Shown piece by piece: positions 34,418-43,761 of a stretch of 64,000 bases of DNA. Source of the stretch: PNNG01 sp964577055. GTDB lineage: Bacteria > Bacteroidota > Bacteroidia > UBA7662. The stretch's first letter is position 1. Each line of letters begins with the position of its first letter. The DNA lies in NCBI GenBank assembly GCA_964577055.1, contig CAZNWC010000002.1:244271-308270 (forward strand). Direction: 5' to 3'. The notes beneath the pieces are model-generated. The model saw nothing but the letters and a program-made list of their open reading frames with translations, was not told the origin of the DNA and made no database searches. A program made the position numbers and the translations under genes.

Positions 34418-35224
34418 TTAAACGATGGCCTGGCGAATGCGGGTCAACTGCTCCATCAAATCTTCAAATTTACTCAAATGCAGCATATTGGCGCCATCGC
34501 TTAACGCATGGGCGGGATTGGGGTGTGTTTCAAGAAAAAGTCCATTTGCACCAACAGCTATCGCTGCTTTGGCGATGGTAGCAATCATTTCGGGCCTGCC
34601 CCCTGTTACGCTGCCTTGGTTGGGTTGCTGCAAACTATGGGTAATGTCCACCACCACAGGCGTTCCAAATACCTGCATTTCGGGTACTCCACGAAAATCG
34701 ACCACCAAATCGCCATATCCAAACATGCTGCCACGATCGGTAACCATCACATTTGGATTGCCGCTTTCGCGCACTTTTTCCACGGCAAAACGCATGGAAG
34801 CAGGCGCCAAAAATTGTCCCTTTTTGATGTTCACCCATTTACCAGTGGCAGCAGCTGCCTGTAAAATATCGGTTTGTCGGCATAAAAAAGCCGGAATCTG
34901 CAAAACATCCACATAAGGTGCTGCCATGGCAGCTTCGTGTGCCGCATGGATATCGGTTACTACCGGAATGCCCATTTGTTCGCGCACTTTGGCTAACACC
35001 TCCAGGGCTTTTTCATCACCAATGCCGGTAAAAGAATGGATGCTGGAGCGGTTTGCCTTGCGGTAACTGGCCTTAAACACGTATGGTATTTGCAAGCGCT
35101 CAGTGACCTTCATCACTTTTTCGGCCACCTCCATGCAAAGGCTTTCTGATTCTACAACACATGGACCTGCAAGCAGGAAAAACTGATTGGCGGGATTTTC
35201 GCCTTGGAGCGGATTAAATTGCAT
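34418..35224 (-). CDS. kdsA: 3-deoxy-8-phosphooctulonate (KDO-8-P) synthase
   Basis: Condenses PEP with arabinose-5-phosphate for the LPS inner core. 268 residues, standard for the family. Motifs: LLAGPCVVES, FKASYRKANRSS, DRGSMFGYGDLVVD and DITHSLQQP. A perfect -7 box TAGTTTTG ends 4 nt before the ATG. It converges on the PorE-like gene with a 2-nt gap between stop codons. Confidence 0.97.
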   Translation of the reverse strand: MQFNPLQGENPANQFFLLAGPCVVESESLCMEVAEKVMKVTERLQIPYVFKASYRKANRSSIHSFTGIGDEKALEVLAKVREQMGIPVVTDIHAAHEAAMAAPYVDVLQIPAFLCRQTDILQAAAATGKWVNIKKGQFLAPASMRFAVEKVRESGNPNVMVTDRGSMFGYGDLVVDFRGVPEMQVFGTPVVVDITHSLQQPNQGSVTGGRPEMIATIAKAAIAVGANGLFLETHPNPAHALSDGANMLHLSKFEDLMEQLTRIRQAIV

Positions 35225-35228
35225 GGCA

Positions 35229-35236
35229 CAAAACTA
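35229..35236 (-). promoter_or_regulatory. -7 box of kdsA
   Basis: Minus-strand TAGTTTTG fits TAnnTTTG and ends 4 nt before the ATG, implying a leaderless transcript. Confidence 0.55.
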
Positions 35237-35287
35237 CACATTTCAGTTGCTCAAGCCATGAATCTGTTGCAATTCGAGTAAAGCATG

Positions 35288-35295
35288 TACTTTTG
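35288..35295 (+). promoter_or_regulatory. -7 box of the arsR-family gene
   Basis: TACTTTTG fits TAnnTTTG and ends 14 nt before the ATG at 35310. It overlaps the in-frame GTG at 35295, which argues against that GTG as start. Confidence 0.5.
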
Positions 35296-35309
35296 TGACA
35301 CCGAAACTC

Positions 35310-35642
35310 ATGGGCAAAAGCAAATCAAGCGCATTCAGCGACGATCAAAATCAATTGGCCGCCTGGGCCAAAGCCCTGGCACATCCGGCGCGCATTGCCA
35401 TTTTGCAATATCTCATGACGCAAACCAGCTGCGTTTGTGGTGATATTGTAGATGAATTGCCTTTGGCACAGGCTACGGTAAGCCAGCACCTCAAGGCCCT
35501 GAAAGAAGCTGGCATTATACAAGGTGAAATTTCGGGAACCAGCGTTTGTTACTGCATTTCAAACGAAGGATGGCAAATGCTCAATACCCATTTTACTGCC
35601 TTCGTGAACCAATACCAACCCATCAGCCAGAACTGCTGTTAG
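35310..35642 (+). CDS. ArsR/SmtB-family repressor, cysteine-rich
   Basis: Small winged-helix repressor of 110 residues. The helix-turn-helix is LPLAQATVSQHLKALKEAG. Cysteines sit at 41 and 43 (SCVCGD, next to the DNA-binding helices, where ArsR proteins bind As/Sb), at 80 and 82 (VCYC) and as a C-terminal pair 109-110. A metal(loid) or thiol sensor is likely, but the inducer cannot be fixed. No arsenic gene is adjacent; the stop overlaps that of the converging tolC by 4 nt. Confidence 0.88.
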   Translation: MGKSKSSAFSDDQNQLAAWAKALAHPARIAILQYLMTQTSCVCGDIVDELPLAQATVSQHLKALKEAGIIQGEISGTSVCYCISNEGWQMLNTHFTAFVNQYQPISQNCC

Positions 35643-36940
35643 CGGAGTAGCTGCCCCGAAAGTCGCTGAAGGGTGGCCAAATGCAGGGCGGCGGCAAATT
35701 GGGCGTCCATGAACCGACTTTCAGCCACTAAAAGTTGCTGTTGTGCTTCTCTCAGTGCCAATGCGCTGATGCTGCCTACCCGATAGGCCTCGCGCGCAAT
35801 GCTTATATTTTGTTGGGCGATACCCAAGTTTTCGGCTTCCATTTCAATCAACTTTCGGTTATTCTCATAAGCCACAAAACTCGATAGCAATAAGGCATCC
35901 ATCGCTTGCTTCTCGCGTTCTTCCGCCAAAAGGGCATTGGCTTGCAACAATTCCGCGTTCTTGCGTGCCTGGTTCAGCCTACCTCCATCAAAAACAGTTA
36001 TACCTGCCCGCAAACCCAAATCTAAGCCACGGTTTTGGTTGCTGGCCAAAAAGCCTGCTTCCGATTGCAGACGATTGATGTGGTATCCCGAAACCAACTC
36101 CACCCTGGGCAACATGGCGTTGCGGGTTAAACGGGCATCAAGTGCGGCTACTTCGGCTTGCATTTCAGCCAATTGTAGCCAGGTATTACTTTCAATTGCT
36201 TGTTTACGCAATTCAGCCAGGTCTAACGCTCTTGCCGTTGGCATGCTATCCACCGGCAGCCAATCGGTATCTGCACTGCGGTTAAGCAATTGGTTGAGGC
36301 GTATTTTCGACTGCAGCAGTTGCTCTTGTTGGCGCAATACCAAACTATTGTCAGCATTAAAATCGACGCGACTTTGCAGCAGTTCCTGTCCCGACGCACT
36401 ACCTATTGATGCCTTCGATTCTGCCAACTGCAAGCGCTCGCGGCTCAATTCCAGGTTCTTTTCGGCAGCAGCCAACTGACTGAGGTTTTGACGGGTTTCG
36501 TAATAAGCCAAGATGACCTCGGTAATCACTTGCTCGATGGCTGCACGGGCTTGTAGTGCGCCAATTTCTTCGAATTTGTTCAACCGTTTGTAATTGGTAA
36601 ACATGGCTGTTCCATCGAAAAGCGTCCAATTGAGCAGCAAATTGGCATTGAGCGATTGCTGGCCTGCATTGGGGTTGACCAAGGTGTTGCCGTTGATAAA
36701 TTCCTGCCTGATATTGTTGCGCGACAAACTGGGATCGAGGGTTGCTTGCACCGTAGGCAACATACCTGCCGCTCCTGGCTGGGCGTTATTCGAGGCTATT
36801 TGTGCTTCGTTGCGGGCCAATCGGATATCGAGATTGGCCGATAAAGCCGTTTCTATGGCTTCTCGCAAAGTTAATGGCGCCTGTGCCTGCGCAACATGCG
36901 ACAAAAGCAAACAGATGCCCAACCCAATAAACTTACGCAT
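35639..36940 (-). CDS. TolC-family outer-membrane efflux protein
   Basis: 433-residue outer-membrane channel with signal peptide MRKFIGLGICLLLSHVAQAQ and two OEP repeats (about 25-220 and 230-425) with the long amphipathic helices typical of TolC. The ATG at 36940 is used; the frame runs on upstream inside the RND gene without a signal. It overlaps the RND pump gene by 8 nt and completes a tripartite efflux operon. Confidence 0.93.
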   Translation of the reverse strand: MRKFIGLGICLLLSHVAQAQAPLTLREAIETALSANLDIRLARNEAQIASNNAQPGAAGMLPTVQATLDPSLSRNNIRQEFINGNTLVNPNAGQQSLNANLLLNWTLFDGTAMFTNYKRLNKFEEIGALQARAAIEQVITEVILAYYETRQNLSQLAAAEKNLELSRERLQLAESKASIGSASGQELLQSRVDFNADNSLVLRQQEQLLQSKIRLNQLLNRSADTDWLPVDSMPTARALDLAELRKQAIESNTWLQLAEMQAEVAALDARLTRNAMLPRVELVSGYHINRLQSEAGFLASNQNRGLDLGLRAGITVFDGGRLNQARKNAELLQANALLAEEREKQAMDALLLSSFVAYENNRKLIEMEAENLGIAQQNISIAREAYRVGSISALALREAQQQLLVAESRFMDAQFAAALHLATLQRLSGQLLR

Positions 36941-39900
36941 GGACTTCCTCCTTGGGAGTTTCTTTAGAAATATAACCGTACATGGCAGGAATGATGTATA
37001 AAGTGAGCAAGGTACCCACCAGCATACCTCCCACAACTGCAATGCCCATGGGTACGCGGCTTTCCGATCCTTCACCCAAAGCCAAAGCAATGGGTAGGAT
37101 GCCCAAAATGGTAGAAAGTGCGGTCATGAGAATGGGGCGAAAACGCGATACTGCCGCATCAATAATGGCTTCATTTTTCTTCAAGCCTCCCTCTTTGCGT
37201 TGGTTGGCGAATTCTACAATCAAAATACCGTTTTTGGTTACCAGGCCGATGAGCATGATGATGCCAATTTGACTGAAGATGTTAAGGGTCTGCCCGAAGA
37301 AATAAAGCGATACCAGCGCACCCGCCAACGAAAGTGGCACCGTGAGCATGATGACCAAAGGATCGCGGAAACTTTCGAATTGGGCTGCCAAAACCAAATA
37401 AATAAGCACTATGGCCAATAAAAAAGCAAACAGCAAACTCGAACTTGATTCGCGAAACTCCTTCGATGGACCGTCAACAGCGGTCCGGAAATCGTCGGGC
37501 AGCACTTCTGCGGCAATGGCATCCATGGCTTCGAGGCCCTGGCCGATGGTTTTGCCCGGACTCAAATTGGCGGAAACCGTTGCCGATACGTATCGGTTGA
37601 AGCGAAAGCGCTGCAATGGAGAGGTTTCTTCGGTCAAACTAACCAAGTTATCAAGCTGTATCATTTCGCCGGCTTGGTTGCGAACGTAAAGCGACTTCAA
37701 ATCGGTTGGGTCGTTCCTGTTCTCGCGCGCTAGCTGTCCAATTACCTGGTACTGTTTGCCATCGAGGATGAAGTAACCGAAACGTTGTCCGCTCAAGCCA
37801 AACTGCAGGGTTTGTGCAATGTCAAGCACCGAAACACCTAGGTTGCGGGCTTTGGTGCGGTCGATTTGCAAATTGATTTCGGGTTTGTTGAATTTGAGGT
37901 TCACATCCACAAAGCTGAAGGTTGGATCCTGCATGGCCTTGGCTAAAAATTGTGGCAAAATCTCCTTCAACCGCTCAAAATTAGGGGCTTGCAAAACGTA
38001 CTGCACGGGCAATCCGGCATTTCGGGCGCCAAAAGTTTGCTGTTGGAATACAAAGGCGCGTGCTTCGGGCAATTGGTTCACAACGGGTGTAAGCCTGTCG
38101 GCCACCTGCATTTGGCTGCTGTCGCGCTCTGAGGGTTTGCGCAAGATAATGCGCGTAAAACCCGAATTGGTTGATGATGATGCGCCAAAACCAGGCGAAG
38201 TAACCGTAATGATGCTCTCGGCCTCCGGTACTTTTTCACGCACAAAATCCAACAATTCGTTCATGTAGGTATCCATGAACTCAAAAGTGGCGCCTTCTTG
38301 CGCGGTAGCGAATACACGCAAGTCTGAACGGTCTTCGAGCGGCGCCAATTCAGAAGGAAGCTTTTTACCAACTGCATACACCAATCCGACCGACACTAGC
38401 AATATCAACCAAGCCAATCGGCGGTTTTTCATCATCAGCCGCAAACTTTCTGCATAAGCACTGTTGAGTCGGTTGAAAAAACCTTCGCTCCAATGCCAAG
38501 CTGCACTGTGCCCTTTGCTTTTGCGAAGAATGCGGGCCGAGAGCATGGGTGTAAGCGTTAAGGCCACAAAAGAAGAGATGATGACGGCAGCGGAAATGAC
38601 CAATCCGAACTCGGTAAAAAGCTTCCCTGTGATGCCCTGCAAGAAGATGATGGGTAGGAAAACTGCCACCAAAGTGATGGTAGTGGCAATGACAGCAAAG
38701 AATATTTCACCCGACCCCTTGATGGCCGCCTCCATGGGGGGTATACCTTCTTCGATTTTGGAGTAGATGTTTTCGAGCACCACGATGGCATCGTCAACCA
38801 CCAGCCCAATGGCCAGTACAATGCCCAGCAAGGTGAGTACATTGATGGAATAGCCCAACAAGTACATCACAAAAAAGCTTCCTACCAATGAAATGGGGAT
38901 TACCAAAACAGGAATGATGGTGGTTCGCCAATTGCGCAGGAAAAGAAAAATGATGGCTACCACCAAGAAAAAAGCCACATAAATGGTTTCTTTTACTTCA
39001 TTGATAGAATTACGTATGTATTGGGTGGTATCGAAACCTATTTGCAGTTCAATTTCTTCGGGTAAGTTGCGCTTGATTTCATCTACCCGTATGTAAAACT
39101 CATCGGCTATATCAATGTAATTGCTGTTGGGCTGCGGGATGATGACGGTGCCCACCATGGGTACCCCATCGCGACGCAGCAGGGTGCGCAGATTTTCGGC
39201 TTCCAAGCGAGCCACTCCAACGTCGCGCAATCGGATGATGTTGTCGCCTCTGGCTGATAAAATGAGGTTTTCGAATTCTTCTGTGCCCGTTAACCTGCCC
39301 GAAGTGCGCACCGTCAATTCCAAATCGGCACCTTCAACCGCACCGCTCGGAAGTTCCACATTCTCAGCTAATAGTGCATTACGAACATCAAGTGGGGTAA
39401 GTTGGTAGGCGCGCAGTTTGTCAGGATTTAACCACAAACGCATGGAGTATTTCTTCTGACCCCAAATACGCACTTCACTCACGCCGGCAATGGTTTGCAA
39501 ACGCTCTTTGAACACCCTTTCGGCAATGTCTGACAACTCAAGCAAATTGCGGCTGTTGCTCTTGATGTTGAGGAAAAGGATGGGGTTGGCATCGGCTTCA
39601 GACTTGGCCACCGTGGGTGGATCGGCATCGACCGGAATATTGGCAATGGCCCGTGACACCCTGTCTCGCACGTCGTTGGCAGCAGCTTCTAAATCAACTT
39701 CCAGCTCAAATTCAACGGTGATGGTAGATCGTCCGTCGCGACTTACCGAAGTGAGCGATCGGATGCCCGCAATGCCATTCAGCGATTCTTCGAGTGGTTC
39801 GGTAACTTGCGATTCTACGATGTCGGCGTTGGCGCCGGTGTAATTGGTGGTTACAGTAATGATGGGCGTTTCAACGGCGGGATATTCACGTACCCCCAGG

Positions 39901-39992
39901 TAGGTAAAACCAATGAAGCCTAATAACAAAATCACCAATGAAAATACAATGGTGAGAACTGGTCTTTTAATGGAGACAGTAGATAAACTCAT
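36933..39992 (-). CDS. RND multidrug/solute efflux pump, inner-membrane subunit (HAE-1 type)
   Basis: 1019-residue proton-driven pump. Twelve membrane helices with two large periplasmic loops; the helix-4 proton relay motif GLVVDDAIVVLEN carries the Asp pair, and the N-terminal RPVLTIVFSLVILLLG is typical of AcrB-like pumps. The adaptor gene ends directly before its ATG, and TolC follows with an 8-nt overlap, so the three form one machine. Substrates unknown; the converging ArsR gene is a possible but unproven regulator. Confidence 0.95.
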   Translation of the reverse strand: MSLSTVSIKRPVLTIVFSLVILLLGFIGFTYLGVREYPAVETPIITVTTNYTGANADIVESQVTEPLEESLNGIAGIRSLTSVSRDGRSTITVEFELEVDLEAAANDVRDRVSRAIANIPVDADPPTVAKSEADANPILFLNIKSNSRNLLELSDIAERVFKERLQTIAGVSEVRIWGQKKYSMRLWLNPDKLRAYQLTPLDVRNALLAENVELPSGAVEGADLELTVRTSGRLTGTEEFENLILSARGDNIIRLRDVGVARLEAENLRTLLRRDGVPMVGTVIIPQPNSNYIDIADEFYIRVDEIKRNLPEEIELQIGFDTTQYIRNSINEVKETIYVAFFLVVAIIFLFLRNWRTTIIPVLVIPISLVGSFFVMYLLGYSINVLTLLGIVLAIGLVVDDAIVVLENIYSKIEEGIPPMEAAIKGSGEIFFAVIATTITLVAVFLPIIFLQGITGKLFTEFGLVISAAVIISSFVALTLTPMLSARILRKSKGHSAAWHWSEGFFNRLNSAYAESLRLMMKNRRLAWLILLVSVGLVYAVGKKLPSELAPLEDRSDLRVFATAQEGATFEFMDTYMNELLDFVREKVPEAESIITVTSPGFGASSSTNSGFTRIILRKPSERDSSQMQVADRLTPVVNQLPEARAFVFQQQTFGARNAGLPVQYVLQAPNFERLKEILPQFLAKAMQDPTFSFVDVNLKFNKPEINLQIDRTKARNLGVSVLDIAQTLQFGLSGQRFGYFILDGKQYQVIGQLARENRNDPTDLKSLYVRNQAGEMIQLDNLVSLTEETSPLQRFRFNRYVSATVSANLSPGKTIGQGLEAMDAIAAEVLPDDFRTAVDGPSKEFRESSSSLLFAFLLAIVLIYLVLAAQFESFRDPLVIMLTVPLSLAGALVSLYFFGQTLNIFSQIGIIMLIGLVTKNGILIVEFANQRKEGGLKKNEAIIDAAVSRFRPILMTALSTILGILPIALALGEGSESRVPMGIAVVGGMLVGTLLTLYIIPAMYGYISKETPKEEVHA

Positions 39993-41069
39993 CTATCTTA
40001 CCTCCAGGATCTTTACATCGCTTCCGGGACGCAGTTTTAAAATACCTGATACCACCACCGTGTCACCAGCCGATAAGCCAGTGCTTACAAGAACTTTGCT
40101 GTCATCGCGGTCTCCGATAGTGATGATGGTTGGTTCGGCTTTTCCATTTTTCACCACAAATACCTTTTTGGCATTCATATCGGGCACCACGGCAGTACTT
40201 TCGAGCAAAAGGGCTTTTTCGATTTTGTTCAGTGTAAGCACAACCTTAGCAAAGCTTCCTGCCACCAATTTCCCCGAAGCATTCGACAATACAGCCCGCG
40301 CCATTTGGGTACGGGTTGCAGGGTCGATGCGGGCTTCCAAGGCCATCAAGCGGGCTTGAAAGGTATCGGCATGCTGGCTTACCTGCAGAGCTACCGCCAA
40401 GCCGGGTTTTACCTTCGTGGCGTATTTTTCAGGAATTCCAAAATCGACATACATGGTGGCGTCGTTCACCAAATCGGCGATACGCGTATTTGGACCCACA
40501 TATGCCCCTTCGCTGATGTAGCGTATGCCTATGCGACCGCTAAAAGGTGCCCTGATTTCGGTTTTGGCAATTTGGGCTTTGGTAATGGCCAGGTCGGCTT
40601 GCAGCGAGGCTAATTCTGCCGCTACCCTATCATATTCTTGTTCACTGATGCCTTTTTGGGCCAAAAGTGCTGCCTGACGTTTTTCGCGCTGCTTTAATTC
40701 TTTCAGCAGTGCTTCTTGCTTTTGGAGCTGTGCTTGCAACTCATCGTTGTTCAAACGCAAAAGGAGCTGTCCCTTTTTCACTGTTTGGCCCTCGTTGACA
40801 TCGAGCATGGCCACTTTTCCAGCACTTTCAGTCACCAATTGTACTGCTTCGCCAGCTACCAACGAGCCACTGAGTCTGATTTGTTGCGCATAAGGCTCAG
40901 GTTGCATCACTTGCACCTTAACGGTAATCGGTCCACCACCTGGTTTGGCTGCTCCAGTAACCAAAGCCGCCTTATCTCCACTGTTCGAAAAATGTTTCCA
41001 AGCCCAAATGACAATGACCAATCCTACTGCCAACAGCAGCAAATACTTATATCTAGCTTTATTCATCAT
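39993..41069 (-). CDS. RND efflux periplasmic adaptor (membrane-fusion protein)
   Basis: 358-residue adaptor anchored by an N-terminal membrane segment (about 9-26). It has the lipoyl halves around VTESAGKVAMLDVNEGQTVKKG and APFSGRIGIRYISEGAYV flanking a coiled-coil hairpin rich in Lys/Glu/Gln (about 112-165), then beta-barrel and membrane-proximal domains. It overlaps the upstream glycosyltransferase gene by 4 nt and abuts the pump gene. Confidence 0.94.
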   Translation of the reverse strand: MMNKARYKYLLLLAVGLVIVIWAWKHFSNSGDKAALVTGAAKPGGGPITVKVQVMQPEPYAQQIRLSGSLVAGEAVQLVTESAGKVAMLDVNEGQTVKKGQLLLRLNNDELQAQLQKQEALLKELKQREKRQAALLAQKGISEQEYDRVAAELASLQADLAITKAQIAKTEIRAPFSGRIGIRYISEGAYVGPNTRIADLVNDATMYVDFGIPEKYATKVKPGLAVALQVSQHADTFQARLMALEARIDPATRTQMARAVLSNASGKLVAGSFAKVVLTLNKIEKALLLESTAVVPDMNAKKVFVVKNGKAEPTIITIGDRDDSKVLVSTGLSAGDTVVVSGILKLRPGSDVKILEVR

Positions 41070-41803
41070 TGATGGTAACCGCGCTTAGCGCGAAACATGC
41101 TCCACAATTTGAGCTGAATCACCCCAAACGCTGCTTCTTTAACAATTCCTTTCGACATTTTGCTTTGTCCCATGGTGCGGTCAGTGAAAATAATGGGCAC
41201 TTCTTGCAGCTTGAAGCCAAAAAACCAGGATTTGAATTTCATTTCAATTTGGAAAGCGTAGCCTACAAATTTGATGCGGTCGAAACGAATGGTTTCGAGC
41301 ACCTTGCGTCTGTAGCACTTGAAGCCAGCAGTAGCATCGTTTATGGGCATTCCGGTAATGATTTTGACGTATTTAGAAGCAAAATATGACAAAATCACAC
41401 GGCTCATCGGCCAGTTCACCACGTTCACTCCAGTGACATAGCGCGAACCGATGGCAATATCTGCTCCATTTACACAAGCTTCACGCAAGCGAATGAGGTC
41501 TTCGGGATTGTGAGAAAAATCCGCATCCATTTCAAAAACATATGCATAATCCCGCTCAAGGGCCCATTTGAAGCCAGCAATATAGGCCGTTCCTAATCCC
41601 TGCTTTCCGGGCCGGGCTAATAAATGCAAACGGTTTTCGAAGGCTGGCATCAAGTCCTTCACAATATTTTGCGTACCATCCGGCGAATTATCATCAACTA
41701 TCAGGATATCAAAAGGAAATCCGAGCGAAAATACCTTGCGGATGATGGCTTCGGCATTTTCCTTTTCGTTGTAAGTAGGTATGATGACCAGCGAATCGTT
41801 CAA
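41066..41803 (-). CDS. Polyprenol-phosphate mannosyltransferase-like GT2 (DPM synthase family)
   Basis: 245-residue cytoplasmic glycosyltransferase that transfers a sugar from a nucleotide donor to a lipid phosphate carrier. GT-A motifs: IIPTYNEKEN, VDDNSPDGT, EMDADFSHNPED (metal-binding DxD region) and GSRYVTG. No C-terminal membrane helices. The likely start is TTG at 41803 (TTG AAC GAT TCG), since the usual family start MNDSLVIIPTYNE begins there; TATTTTCG lies 20 nt upstream. It leads the efflux operon by a 4-nt overlap. Confidence 0.88.
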   Translation of the reverse strand: MNDSLVIIPTYNEKENAEAIIRKVFSLGFPFDILIVDDNSPDGTQNIVKDLMPAFENRLHLLARPGKQGLGTAYIAGFKWALERDYAYVFEMDADFSHNPEDLIRLREACVNGADIAIGSRYVTGVNVVNWPMSRVILSYFASKYVKIITGMPINDATAGFKCYRRKVLETIRFDRIKFVGYAFQIEMKFKSWFFGFKLQEVPIIFTDRTMGQSKMSKGIVKEAAFGVIQLKLWSMFRAKRGYHQ

Positions 41804-41946
41804 AACACAAAAAGTTGAAAGTTCGAAAATACAACTTTTGACCCCATTTGAAAAGCTCCAACGGAGAATTCAAAGTTTAAACATTTCATCTCGGCGTAAT
41901 TGTATCAAAATATGTAGGAGAACTTCCATAGCTACTCGTATTCCGC

Positions 41947-41954
41947 TAAATTTG
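41947..41954 (+). promoter_or_regulatory. -7 box of ruvB
   Basis: TAAATTTG fits TAnnTTTG and ends 4 nt before the ruvB ATG. The 155-bp gap upstream holds nothing else I can name. Confidence 0.5.
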
Positions 41955-41958
41955 AAGC

Positions 41959-42987
41959 ATGCGCAATCATCCTTTCGACGGCAACTCCGAAAACCTCGAC
42001 GGTGCCGACCGCGATATAGAAAAATTCTTACGCCCCAGAACGTTTGATGATTTCACCGGTCAGCGCAAGGTACTCGACAATCTTTTGGTATTTGTGCAAG
42101 CCGCGCGCATGCGTGAAGAGTCGCTCGATCACGTTTTATTGCATGGTCCTCCAGGTTTGGGTAAAACCACATTAGCCCATATCATTGCCAATGAAATGAG
42201 TGCTGGCATCAAAATCACGAGCGGACCCGTGATGGAAAAACCAGGGGATTTGGCGGGATTGCTCACCGGTCTGGAAACAGGTGATGTATTGTTCATCGAC
42301 GAAATTCATCGGTTGAGTCCTGTTGTTGAAGAATACCTTTACTCAGCCATGGAGGACTATAAAATCGACATCATGATTGACAGTGGTCCCAATGCCCGCT
42401 CGGTACAAATCGCCATCAATCCGTTTACACTTGTGGGTGCCACCACACGTTCGGGCCTCCTGACAGCACCCTTAAGAGCACGATTTGGCATTAATGCAAG
42501 ACTTGAATATTACGATGCTAAGCTACTGACCAACATTGTCATACGCTCGGCTGAAATACTCAAAGTACCAATTGAAGAAACCGGTGCATTTGAAATTGCA
42601 CGCCGTTCGCGTGGTACACCTCGTATTGCCAATGCCTTGTTGCGTCGTACGCGTGATTTTGCGCAGGTAAAGGGCAAGGGCATCATTACCGTAGAAATCG
42701 CCAAAATTGCTTTGGAAGCCTTGTATGTCGACCAGCATGGCCTCGATGAAATGGACAACCGCATCTTGGGCACCATTATCGATAAGTTCAAGGGTGGTCC
42801 TGTAGGCTTGACTACCATAGCAACTGCCGTTGGAGAGGACGCTGGCACCATCGAAGAAGTGTATGAGCCTTTTTTGATCCAAGAAGGTTACCTAAAACGT
42901 ACGCCACGTGGCAGAGAGGTAACCGAAGCAGCCTACAAACACCTGAACAAGAAGTTTCCGGGAAGCGTTGGGACCCTTTTTGAATAA
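41959..42987 (+). CDS. ruvB: Holliday junction branch-migration motor RuvB
   Basis: 342-residue AAA+ ATPase that drives branch migration with RuvA. Walker A GPPGLGKTT, Walker B LFIDEIHRL, sensor 1 GATTRSGLL and the RuvB winged-helix C-terminus (PRGREVTEAAYKHL) are intact. No ruvA or ruvC nearby. Converges with dapB; the 60-bp gap shows no clear hairpin. Confidence 0.98.
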   Translation: MRNHPFDGNSENLDGADRDIEKFLRPRTFDDFTGQRKVLDNLLVFVQAARMREESLDHVLLHGPPGLGKTTLAHIIANEMSAGIKITSGPVMEKPGDLAGLLTGLETGDVLFIDEIHRLSPVVEEYLYSAMEDYKIDIMIDSGPNARSVQIAINPFTLVGATTRSGLLTAPLRARFGINARLEYYDAKLLTNIVIRSAEILKVPIEETGAFEIARRSRGTPRIANALLRRTRDFAQVKGKGIITVEIAKIALEALYVDQHGLDEMDNRILGTIIDKFKGGPVGLTTIATAVGEDAGTIEEVYEPFLIQEGYLKRTPRGREVTEAAYKHLNKKFPGSVGTLFE

Positions 42988-43047
42988 AGTTGAAGAATTC
43001 TATCCTACACTTTCAAATCCCATTGGGGCAATTTGCTTTTTGTTAGG

Positions 43048-43761
43048 CTAAACACCCAGCACATCGCGCATACTGAACACCCCTTGTTTGCCCACCAGCC
43101 ATTGGGCGGCAAACAAGGCACCTGCGGCAAATCCTTCGCGGTTAAATGCCGTATGGGTGAGTCGAATTTCGTCAATGGCGTTGCTAAAAATCACCTCATG
43201 GGTACCCGGAACTTCATCGATGCGGTGGGCAATAACGGGCAATGTACTTGGCTTTTCCCCATTGAGCGACCAATCAACGGCTTGCGTCCAGTGACTCAGC
43301 AAACGTTCGGCAGCGGTAATGGCTGTGCCACTTGGTGCATCCTTTTTGTGTACATGGTGGGTTTCTTCAATGCGTGCTTGGTACTGTGGGTGCGGCTGCA
43401 TGAGTGCCCCCAACTTTTCGGTCATGGCAAAAAACAAATTCACTCCAAGACTGAAATTGGTGGCAGGCAACATGGCGCCATCCCTTTGCTGCACATAGGT
43501 TTTGATTTCATCAAAATGATGGTACCAACCCGTAGTTCCTACTGCCACCGGCAAGCCAGCATCGGCACAGAGGCGAATGTTGGCGGGTGCTGCTTCGGGA
43601 GAAGTAAACTCAATGGCCACATCAGCCCGCTGCAAATCGGCGATGGTAGCGGTTTGACGATTGTGCTCATCTACAATCAATACCAGCTCGTGTCCACCAT
43701 CGATGGCCAATCTTTCGATGAGTTGGCCCATTTTACCATGTCCAAAAAGTATAATTTTCAT
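43048..43761 (-). CDS. dapB: 4-hydroxy-tetrahydrodipicolinate reductase
   Basis: Reduces HTPA in the lysine/diaminopimelate pathway. 237 residues, the short form usual in Bacteroidota. NAD(P)-binding LFGHGKMG at the start; active site EETHHVHKKDAPSGTA with His135/His136 and Lys139/Lys140. The ATG at 43761 is used; the longer frame lies in the DUF5683 gene. 4-nt overlap with that gene. Last gene of the parAB cluster. Confidence 0.96.
   Translation of the reverse strand: MKIILFGHGKMGQLIERLAIDGGHELVLIVDEHNRQTATIADLQRADVAIEFTSPEAAPANIRLCADAGLPVAVGTTGWYHHFDEIKTYVQQRDGAMLPATNFSLGVNLFFAMTEKLGALMQPHPQYQARIEETHHVHKKDAPSGTAITAAERLLSHWTQAVDWSLNGEKPSTLPVIAHRIDEVPGTHEVIFSNAIDEIRLTHTAFNREGFAAGALFAAQWLVGKQGVFSMRDVLGV

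Noticed and set aside
35639..37090. TolC frame extended to 37090
   Set aside because: The extra 50 residues lie inside the RND pump gene and do not form a signal peptide.
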